Shown here: piece after piece, positions 1 through 6,007 of the stretch
Layout: the number at the start of each line of letters is the position of its first letter
How positions within the stretch are numbered: the first letter of the stretch is position 1
Source: DATLAN01 sp035527455
GTDB lineage: Bacteria; Planctomycetota; Planctomycetia; Pirellulales; Thermoguttaceae
DNA: 11,169 nt
NCBI GenBank assembly: GCA_035527455.1
Contig: DATLAN010000058.1
Span: 1 to 11,169 of the forward strand
Direction: 5' to 3'
Program-made: the position numbers and the translations under genes
The notes under the pieces: generated by a model
What the model saw: only the letters and a program-made list of their open reading frames with translations
What the model was told of the DNA's origin: nothing
Database searches by the model: none

Positions 1-3000
1 TCGCGTCTATGCCGTTGCCCGTCTCGGCCACCTGGTTGCCGAAGTAGAACACGTCCGGCCCGGCCAGCCCCAAGTCGGTGCCGCCGAGCACCGTCACCTG
101 TACCCACTGGTTCTTGATCGCTCCGTCCGGCCAGGTGATGATGATCCGGTCGGCATCCTGATACGGGGTTGCGCCGTCGCGACCCGTGCCGGAGACCGGC
201 ACCGGATCGACGGTGATGGTAGGCGCGGGGGCGGCAAGAAGGGCCCACGTGCCGGGATCCTCAGTCCCAACGCCGGCCCCGCCGACGCGGAACTGGAAGT
301 CCTCCGGCCCGACGCTGGCCCCATCAGGCAGGCCGACCACGTCGATCATGATGCCGTTGATGCCCTTCTCGTAACTGGTGTAGTTCGCGAAGGAAGCAAC
401 ACCACCGGGCAGCAGTTCCCACTTGTTCGTGGCAATCGCGGCGTTGTTTCCGGACAGGTCCCAGTCCGAGTTGTTGTAGAAGATGTGGCTTTTCATGACC
501 GTTGCCGGCTCGGCGGCCGCTTCGACCGTCACGGTGAACGTGTCGGTGATGGTCGCCCCGGCCAGGTCCATCGCCTCGATGGTGATCTCGGCGGTGCCGG
601 ACTGATCCGCCACGAACGAAAGCGTCAACTCCGTGCCGACCAACGTCGTGGTCACCAGACCCGCGTTGGTATTGCTCGCGACCGTCAGACTCAACGCATC
701 GCCGATGTCCGCGTCGTCGAACACCCCGGAAAGGTCAACCACCGCCGCCGGATCGTTCTCCGTGGCCGCCACGTCGTCGATCGGCGTCACCACCACCGGG
801 GCGGTATTAGCCGCCGCTTCGACCGTTACCAGGAACGTGTCGGTGACCGTCGCCCCGGCCAGGTCCTGCGCCTGGATGGTGATCTCGGCGGTGCCGGTCT
901 GATCCGCCACGAACGAAAGCGTCAGATCCGTGCCGACCAACGTCGTGGTCACCAGGCCCGCGTTGGTATTGCTCGCGACCGTCAGAGTCAAGACATCGGG
1001 CGGGATGTTCGCGTCGTCGAACACCCCGGACAGGTCGAGCCCCAGCGGCTGATCGTTCTCGGTGGCGATCACGTCGTCGATCGGCGTTGCCACCACCGGG
1101 GCGTCGTTCTGCGGATCGACCGTCACCAGGAATGTGTCGGTGATGGTCGCCCCGACAAGGTCCTGTGCCTGGATGGTGATCTGGGCGGAGCCGGACTGAT
1201 TCGCCACGAACGAAAGCGTCAACTGCGTGCCGACCAACGCGGTGGTCACCAGCCCCGCGTTCGTATTGCCCGCGACCGTCAGAGTCAGGGCGTCGGGCGG
1301 GATGTCTGCGTCGTCGAACACCCCGGACAGGTTGACCGCCACCGGCAGATCGTTCTCCGTGGCCGCCACGTCGTCGATCGGCGTCACCACCACCGGGGGG
1401 TTGTTTACAACGCCGCCCGTGCCGCCGAAGTCTTGCCCGGTGACGGTTTGTCCCGGTCCCACGCCAACCACGTGCGTGCCCGGCGAGGCGACAAAGACCC
1501 GGCCCTGGCCACTTCCAATCTGATCGGCCGTCGTGTGCGCGAATTGCATAGAGAAGTACCCACCCCCCGCTAAACCCATCCCCACTTCGACGGTGTCCGG
1601 CCTCAAGAAAACGAGCTTGACCACGTCCGCAATGGTTCCGAGATTGGTATTGGTGTGATTGAATCTCGCCTCGGGGCCGTATGTGTCGGGCAAAAGTTTC
1701 TTACTCGCCTCGCCAACATCGAAATTTGTATCCGTAAACCAGCGATTAACCCGGTCAAGGTTTGGTGCATCGGCGGTAAACAGTGCGTCCGTCAATCCGT
1801 CGGGACCCTCATACGCGCCCCATCCGGGGAAGAAGTTATAGTAATCCCCTGCGCTGATGTTAAAGGTCAGGAGGTTTTCCCCCGAGACCACGAATCGGCC
1901 TGTAGCCGGGTCCACGGCAGCCATCGCCCAAGCCTGCCCGGCCAACGGCACATGCGTATTATAGTCCACCAGGTTTCGCCAATCGCCCTCGATCGGATGG
2001 CTCACGGTGAACAGCGCCGGGTAGGTCTGGTTCGAACCGTCCTCACGCACGTTGAAGTAGTCGCCGACGTACTGCACCGATGCAGTCACGGCCGTGTCTT
2101 GGGCGGGCAAGACGTCGCCTTCGCCGGCGAAAACGATAATCTTCGTGCCCGTGACCGTGGTCACTACCATGTTGGTGCGTGCTCCGCCGGGTTCCCAGGC
2201 GACGTCGACTATGTCGGAGACTTGCACCCCGTGGTCGGCGGTACCCAAGTCGATCTCGCCCTGGTAGTCGGCTGTCCGCGCGGTCAGCGTACCGGCAACC
2301 TGCAGAGGAGTGGTAACCAGCCCCATCGCCTTGAAGTCGATCTCGATCGAATAGCTTCCGTCTGCCGGGCTGGTCACGCTCGAAGGTTCACCGTCGTCGA
2401 ACTGGCCGTTATGATTCAGGTCGACGTAAATCAAAGAGCCGCCGACGTAACCTTCGCCCGGATCTTTTACGCCGTCACCATTCGCGTCGTCCCATCTCTG
2501 ACCTTCGATCCTGCCCGGGGCAAAATGCTTGTTGGAGAAGTCGATTCCGGTAATCTCCTCCCCCAGTTGGCTGACGGTAACGACGTGTTCACCCCCGGCC
2601 GGTCCCGTCTGTACCCAGCGGGAATCGGGGCCGGTATCGATATCTTCCCTCACGACGAAATCGAGCGGCCAAACGGGCAAATCGACGTCACTGTAACCCA
2701 ACACGGTGAAGTCGACATCGAGGGTGTAGTTCCCCTGGGCGTCCGTGGGGGTGGACGTGAATTCGCCGGGGTCCAGCGTGTCGTTATCGTTCATGTCGAG
2801 GTACATGGTCCAGCCGGACGCGTTCTGATTCGGGTCCGCACTGACGATCGTCTTGGTGCCTTGGATCGTGGCCGGCGGAAGCCGGTTGCCGAAGTGGACC
2901 GGCAAATGATCGTCCGGACCAACCACGACCGTCTGGGCATCGTTGCCCGGCACACTCGGCACCCAGATCCCCTCCAACAGCTCGGAAACGACGTACTCGC

Positions 3001-4204
3001 CTGCCGGGACGGTGAACGAGTAAGCCCCGTTCGCATCGGTGATCACGCTCAGACTGAGATCGCCGCCGACTTGCTGCAATTGGACCATCCACTGGGCGAA
3101 AGGCTCTTCCCCGGCGTCCGGCACCCCGTTCCGGACACGATCCTGGAAGACGTTTCCGCTGATCACGGCGGGTGCGGGGCGGTTGCCGAAGTTTTTGTCG
3201 GAAGCCGTGTCGCCTATGCCTACTTCAACCACATGCGTACCCGCGCTTCTGCCTTCGGTCACGATTTCGCCTAGTAACTGCTCGTACCCAAGAAACGACC
3301 CATCCGGCGCGTGAAGGGGAATGAAGTACGTCAACTCGAGTCGATCCGCCACGTTGGCTGCGGTAATGTCTACGCCCTCCGCGAGTATTGGCCCCAGGTC
3401 GAAATCGGTGTAGCTGAATGTCTCCATGGCGAGGTTGGATTCGCCAACCATGGAGCGAGAAATAGAGGCTGTATTTGGAAACATCCAATGGTCGACGAGC
3501 TTGGTCAACTCGACGATATCGAATACGTCCTCGTAAACGTCGACGTTGTTGATGACCTCGTAGTGCGAACTCAACTGCCAAGACAACGCGTTATTCACCG
3601 ACACCCAGAAATTTCCCGTGGCCTCGTTGAAAAGGGCAACTGCTCCCGAACCCGTTTCCGTTCCGTTTTGATCCGGATACAACACCATGTCCCCGGCGGG
3701 CCCCGGGCCTCCGGTCGGATACGTCGCATTCCAATCCGCCTGCAAGACTTCCCGCACGGTGTAGGTTCCGGGGGCCGGAACCTCGATCGAGTACTGCCCC
3801 AGTTCTCCCGTCGTGTCCGAGGGCTCTCCTTGATCGAAACTCCCGTTCTCGTTCAGGTCCACGTAGATCGTCCAACCCGCGAGCCCGACCTCACTATTTT
3901 TGTCCCACAGGCCGTTGCCGTCGTAGTCGTGCCACTTGAAGCCTTCGATCAGCGCCGTGTCCTCGGCCGGCAAGAGTCCCTCGGCCGACATCGCGGGCGG
4001 ATCGTTCAGCAGGCTGTCGGTCAGGACGTCCAGTTCCAAAGGCATCGCGCCGGGTACGATCGAAAGCAATTGCCTCTGCTCGAGTCCCTCGACCTGTGGC
4101 GAGAACCTGTCCGGCGAGCGGCGACTTGCTCTTCGGCCACTCCCTCCGAACAGGGCGCGATCGAACAATTTGCGCACGCGATTCAATGGTACTGCGAACA
4201 GCAT
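1..4204 (-). CDS. Giant exported modular protein with LEPR-XLL-type N-terminus, SdrD-B-like and cadherin-like repeats (3' end off the window)
   Basis: A single minus-strand frame stays open for 1401 codons from ATG at 4204 to the window edge, so the C-terminus is missing. The start is fixed by a strong AAGGAG seven bases upstream. Residues 38-48 (VEGLEQRQLLS) match the planctomycete LEPR-XLL N-terminal motif, which follows a basic leader with no classical signal peptide. Four SdrD-B-like modules follow at about 85-165, 346-440, 446-560 and 564-625. They carry calcium-loop-like motifs such as DLNENGSFDQGE, DMNDNDTLDPGE and DLNHNGQFDDGE, and the first two are followed by FGN linkers near 339 and 438. 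Residues 640-930 match nothing I recognise. Residues 934-1231 are three cadherin-like repeats. Residues 1237-1401 form the 'NSDWD ... INGIMIDV ... IIITWPDGAIKNQW ... VFYFGN' module, which in planctomycetes often precedes a dockerin-like tail (from memory). A role in cell-surface adhesion or the matrix is inferred; no catalytic domain is visible. Confidence 0.9.
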   Translation of the reverse strand, partial: MLFAVPLNRVRKLFDRALFGGSGRRASRRSPDRFSPQVEGLEQRQLLSIVPGAMPLELDVLTDSLLNDPPAMSAEGLLPAEDTALIEGFKWHDYDGNGLWDKNSEVGLAGWTIYVDLNENGSFDQGEPSDTTGELGQYSIEVPAPGTYTVREVLQADWNATYPTGGPGPAGDMVLYPDQNGTETGSGAVALFNEATGNFWVSVNNALSWQLSSHYEVINNVDVYEDVFDIVELTKLVDHWMFPNTASISRSMVGESNLAMETFSYTDFDLGPILAEGVDITAANVADRLELTYFIPLHAPDGSFLGYEQLLGEIVTEGRSAGTHVVEVGIGDTASDKNFGNRPAPAVISGNVFQDRVRNGVPDAGEEPFAQWMVQLQQVGGDLSLSVITDANGAYSFTVPAGEYVVSELLEGIWVPSVPGNDAQTVVVGPDDHLPVHFGNRLPPATIQGTKTIVSADPNQNASGWTMYLDMNDNDTLDPGEFTSTPTDAQGNYTLDVDFTVLGYSDVDLPVWPLDFVVREDIDTGPDSRWVQTGPAGGEHVVTVSQLGEEITGIDFSNKHFAPGRIEGQRWDDANGDGVKDPGEGYVGGSLIYVDLNHNGQFDDGEPSSVTSPADGSYSIEIDFKAMGLVTTPLQVAGTLTARTADYQGEIDLGTADHGVQVSDIVDVAWEPGGARTNMVVTTVTGTKIIVFAGEGDVLPAQDTAVTASVQYVGDYFNVREDGSNQTYPALFTVSHPIEGDWRNLVDYNTHVPLAGQAWAMAAVDPATGRFVVSGENLLTFNISAGDYYNFFPGWGAYEGPDGLTDALFTADAPNLDRVNRWFTDTNFDVGEASKKLLPDTYGPEARFNHTNTNLGTIADVVKLVFLRPDTVEVGMGLAGGGYFSMQFAHTTADQIGSGQGRVFVASPGTHVVGVGPGQTVTGQDFGGTGGVVNNPPVVVTPIDDVAATENDLPVAVNLSGVFDDADIPPDALTLTVAGNTNAGLVTTALVGTQLTLSFVANQSGSAQITIQAQDLVGATITDTFLVTVDPQNDAPVVATPIDDVIATENDQPLGLDLSGVFDDANIPPDVLTLTVASNTNAGLVTTTLVGTDLTLSFVADQTGTAEITIQAQDLAGATVTDTFLVTVEAAANTAPVVVTPIDDVAATENDPAAVVDLSGVFDDADIGDALSLTVASNTNAGLVTTTLVGTELTLSFVADQSGTAEITIEAMDLAGATITDTFTVTVEAAAEPATVMKSHIFYNNSDWDLSGNNAAIATNKWELLPGGVASFANYTSYEKGINGIMIDVVGLPDGASVGPEDFQFRVGGAGVGTEDPGTWALLAAPAPTITVDPVPVSGTGRDGATPYQDADRIIITWPDGAIKNQWVQVTVLGGTDLGLAGPDVFYFGNQVAETGNGIDA
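512..1405 (-). repeat. Three tandem 297-300 bp in-frame repeats encoding cadherin-like domains
   Basis: Three consecutive units lie at 1109-1405 (297 bp), 809-1108 (300 bp) and 512-808 (297 bp), encoding residues 934-1032, 1033-1132 and 1133-1231 of the giant protein. Each reads approximately PVVVTPIDDV-ATEND, then LSGVFDDA, LTLTV-NTNAGLVTT-LVGT, LTLSFVA-Q-G-A-ITI and GAT-TDTF-VTV. Similarity is high at the DNA level too: the 16-mer acgaacgaaagcgtca occurs in all three units (near 612, 909 and 1206). The third unit is one codon shorter at the DADIGDA/DADIPPDA position. Cadherin or related Ig-like beta-sandwich repeats are the most likely fold. The nucleotide identity suggests recent duplication or homogenisation. 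Confidence 0.9.
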
Positions 4205-4211
4205 AGCGGGT

Positions 4212-4217
4212 CTCCTT
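4212..4217 (-). promoter_or_regulatory. Strong Shine-Dalgarno for the giant protein gene
   Basis: On the minus strand the sequence reads TTAAGGAGACCCGCTATG. AAGGAG is a near-perfect Shine-Dalgarno with seven bases before the ATG at 4204. It decides the start in favour of the 1401-codon frame over competing minus-strand frames in this area, such as one beginning at 4310. Confidence 0.8.
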
Positions 4218-4321
4218 AATATGCGACGAGGGAGATTGATTTGCCTGAGAATTATCCGCGACGGGGGGGCGACCCCGAGCCAATATGCTAGATTGCGTAT
4301 ACAATCCCACGCCAAACGTTA

Positions 4322-4351
4322 ATTGTTGAACAAATTATTCTTCGAAGTCAA
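4322..4351 (-). promoter_or_regulatory. Candidate sigma70-type promoter for the giant protein gene, with overlapping palindrome
   Basis: On the minus strand, TTGACT (4351-4346) is separated by 18 bases from AACAAT (4327-4322), a 5/6 and 4/6 match to the -35 and -10 consensus. Transcription would start near 4315, giving a leader of about 110 nt. A perfect 11-base palindrome TTGTT-G-AACAA (4323-4333) overlaps the -10 region and could be an operator. An 8-base palindrome CTTCGAAG (4340-4347) lies in the spacer and just touches the -35 element. The patch is clearly richer in A/T than its surroundings. This is a pattern match only. Confidence 0.35.
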
Positions 4352-4687
4352 GTAGTTTGCGCCTTTGAAGATAGGAATTTAGGAAAAAATTTGCCGATAG
4401 GGGCACATTTAGGCCCCCAATGACTACTATCAGGGAAGGCTGCTGCTGCGGGCAATCGGTCGCAAGACCTTATAGAGAAAAGACTTTCAGCGTCTCGGAC
4501 CTTCCCTCTCGGCGATGGTCTGCCTGGGTGGGCAGGGATGCCTCGACGGACTGGTGTTCCGCCCGGCTCTTGCTGCGGTTCTCACCGCCGCGGTAAGATC
4601 GCCGTGTCTACCTCGACGCACTCAGGCGCGGGCGAGTCGCCTTCCCGGAGTTGCAGTGTTTACACACCACTCTTCCCTCCATTGCCG

Positions 4688-4716
4688 TTGCCTCAAAAGC
4701 CAAAACCCCGTACGAT
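4688..4716 (+). promoter_or_regulatory. Candidate promoter for the diadenylate cyclase gene
   Basis: TTGCCT (4688-4693) and TACGAT (4711-4716) are spaced by 17 bases, each matching the sigma70 consensus at 4 of 6 positions; TACGATAAT also offers an overlapping GATAAT. The leader to the ATG at 4924 would be about 200 nt. Weak pattern evidence only. Confidence 0.25.
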
Positions 4717-4923
4717 AATGTGGAGTTTTGGAATGCTCCGCCGTTTGGGGCGGACGATTCGTCGTGCCTCGGATCCGCTGTCAGAGGGACTCGGACACGT
4801 GGAAACGGGTGGTGAGACTCCCAAATGGCTTCGTCGGGTAAACGTTGGCACGAACCGCATCATGGTAGTCGCTGGCCAGCCCGACACGCTAAAGAAACCC
4901 GACAACAAACAGGCCAACCGGGC

Positions 4924-5892
4924 ATGCAGGCGTTGCGATTCACCGAACAATTCAAGACCCTCTACCAACTGGCGCTGCATCTGACCGAATCGGCCGGGGC
5001 CGACGCGATCCTGCTGCTGCTCGAAGGGGTGGCCGACTGGCAGCGTCTGAAGAAGATGTCCGGTGACGAAAAAATCGTCGTGGCTGTCGATACGGCCGAA
5101 CAGGTGGAATGTGCCCGGGAGGCGGGCCTGGAAGCCGTCCGCATCGACATGCCCGACAGCCCCGTCTACGAACGGCTCACCCAATCCGTGCTGGAAGCCG
5201 TGGCCGACGACATCCTGGCGCCGGGCTCGTGCGTGGTGTCGCTTTACAGCGGGTTCGAAGCCGACGCCATCGATTCGGTCAGCCTGATCAATCTCGGCGA
5301 ACACCTCAATCGACTCACCAGCCGCGACCTCAGGCAGTTGGAAACCCGCGTTCCGCTCGACACGCTCAAGATCGTCGTCGATTTGGCCGTGGAGATCGGA
5401 CGAGACGGGCGCGAGGGTAAGCCCGTGGGTACGCTGTTCGTGGTGGGCGATTCCCGAAAAGTCCTCACCTGCAGCCGGCCTGCCGGTTTCGATCCGGTGA
5501 AAGGCTACAGCCGCAAAGAGCGGAACCTCGGCGATGCCCGGGTGCGAGAGGGCGTCAAGGAATTCGCCCAGATGGACGGTGCGGTGATCGTTTCGGCCGA
5601 CGGGACGGTGGAATCGGCCTGCCGCTATCTCGACTGCTCGGCCGCCGACGTGACGCTCTCGAAGGGCCTCGGTGCCCGGCACTGGGCCGCGGCCGCCGTG
5701 AGCCGGGCCACCAACGCCGTAGCCGTGGCCGTCAGCCAGACCAACGGTACGGTCCGTATCTTCCAGAACGGCGAAGTCGTGCTGCGGATCGAACCGCAGA
5801 TGCGACGCCCGATGGTCTGGAAGGAGTTCGAGTACGAGCCGCCAGCCGTGGAACCACGCAGCAAGCCCAAGAGCGAACCTGGAAAACCGTAG
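4924..5892 (+). CDS. Diadenylate cyclase (DisA_N/DAC domain) with N-terminal alpha/beta domain
   Basis: Predicted to condense two ATP into cyclic di-AMP in the cytoplasm. Counting from ATG 4924 (322 aa), the DAC domain covers about 140-290. It carries the DGA motif at 218-220 (QMDGAVIVSADGTV) and the second active-site motif as GARHWAA at 250-256, where the classical form is GTRHRAA. It ends with the family-like segment SQTNGTVRIFQNGEVVLRIEP. Residues 1-125 form a separate alpha/beta domain (GADAILLLLEG, KIVVAVDTAEQ, GSCVVSLYSGF) reminiscent of the pyruvate-kinase C-terminal fold that I recall for archaeal DacZ enzymes. The tail from 303 is proline/lysine-rich. No membrane helix or DNA-binding HhH domain is visible, so it is neither CdaA-like nor a full DisA. 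The frame is open back to ATG 4825, but that extension looks non-coding; neither start has a good Shine-Dalgarno. The gene stands alone and ends at a terminator. Confidence 0.85.
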   Translation: MQALRFTEQFKTLYQLALHLTESAGADAILLLLEGVADWQRLKKMSGDEKIVVAVDTAEQVECAREAGLEAVRIDMPDSPVYERLTQSVLEAVADDILAPGSCVVSLYSGFEADAIDSVSLINLGEHLNRLTSRDLRQLETRVPLDTLKIVVDLAVEIGRDGREGKPVGTLFVVGDSRKVLTCSRPAGFDPVKGYSRKERNLGDARVREGVKEFAQMDGAVIVSADGTVESACRYLDCSAADVTLSKGLGARHWAAAAVSRATNAVAVAVSQTNGTVRIFQNGEVVLRIEPQMRRPMVWKEFEYEPPAVEPRSKPKSEPGKP

Positions 5893-5895
5893 GGC

Positions 5896-5927
5896 AAAAA
5901 ATCATAAAGCCGCGACCGGTGGTCGCG
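5896..5927 (-). terminator. Rho-independent terminator of selB
   Basis: Read on the minus strand, the stem CGCGACC-acc-GGTCGCG (5927-5911) is followed by GCTTTATGATTTTTT (5910-5896), a T-rich tail interrupted by ATGA. It lies about 80 bases after the selB TAA and just after the end of the convergent gene. Confidence 0.65.
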
Positions 5928-6004
5928 CCCAAGAAACGCCCAAGAAAACCTCGCCGGCCGAAGCGCGGGACTCGCTGGACGGCGCGACCAACGGTCGCGG
6001 CTTT
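5906..6004. repeat. Long inverted repeat with two nested self-complementary hairpins
   Basis: A left arm at 5906-5929 and a right arm at 5981-6004 are reverse complements over 24 bases with a single mismatch (5919 against 5991), separated by a 51-base loop. Each arm is also a hairpin by itself: CGCGACC-ggt-GGTCGCG at 5911-5927 and CGCGACC-aac-GGTCGCG at 5983-5999. The element fills the gap between the convergent diadenylate cyclase and selB genes. It could be a symmetric bidirectional terminator or a copy of a dispersed palindromic element. Confidence 0.85.
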
Positions 6005-6006
6005 TT
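5983..6006 (+). terminator. Rho-independent terminator of the diadenylate cyclase gene
   Basis: A 7-bp GC-rich stem CGCGACC/GGTCGCG with loop AAC (5983-5999) is followed by GC and then TTTTT (6002-6006). It sits 90 bases after the TAG at 5890-5892 and one base before the selB stop codon on the other strand. Confidence 0.75.
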
Positions 6007-6007
6007 G

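Larger units (their letters stand above)
4205..4923. other. Intergenic control region, about 720 bp, between two divergent genes
   Basis: No frame here has convincing coding character. The possible reading frames (for example 4538-4984, plus) give arginine/proline-rich composition with no recognisable family and run into the diadenylate cyclase gene out of frame. The region holds the 5' leader and candidate promoter of the giant minus-strand gene, an AT-rich patch at about 4310-4410, and a short hairpin GGGGC-acattta-GGCCCC near 4400. A G7 tract at 4263-4269 can pair with CCCC at 4273-4276 in the leader of the minus gene. A candidate promoter for the plus-strand gene lies near 4688-4716. No tRNA or known riboswitch was recognised. 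Confidence 0.6.

Noticed and set aside
485..1573. 362-codon plus-strand open frame with HERKRQLRADQRRGHQ-type repeats
   Set aside because: It lies antisense to the cadherin-like repeats. Its arginine/histidine-rich repeats simply mirror the tandem DNA repeats of the real minus-strand gene.
1655..3274. 539-codon plus-strand open frame
   Set aside because: Antisense shadow of the giant minus-strand gene. The minus frame shows SdrD-B-like modules, whereas this one shows no family and has Arg/His/Val-biased composition.
3311..4219. 302-codon plus-strand open frame ending at the giant gene start
   Set aside because: Antisense to the N-terminus of the giant protein, whose start is supported by a strong Shine-Dalgarno and the LEQRQLLS motif.
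4263..4269. G7 tract as a phase-variation switch
   Set aside because: It lies in the untranslated leader and is short, with no evidence of length variation from a single sequence.
4500..4923. Possible small gene or structured RNA upstream of the diadenylate cyclase
   Set aside because: Open frames here have no family resemblance, no good ribosome site and shadow-like composition; no known riboswitch core or tRNA cloverleaf could be identified by eye.
4693..5682. 329-codon minus-strand open frame over the diadenylate cyclase gene
   Set aside because: The plus strand carries the DAC motifs DGA and GARH. The minus frame is a GC-rich shadow without any recognised domain.
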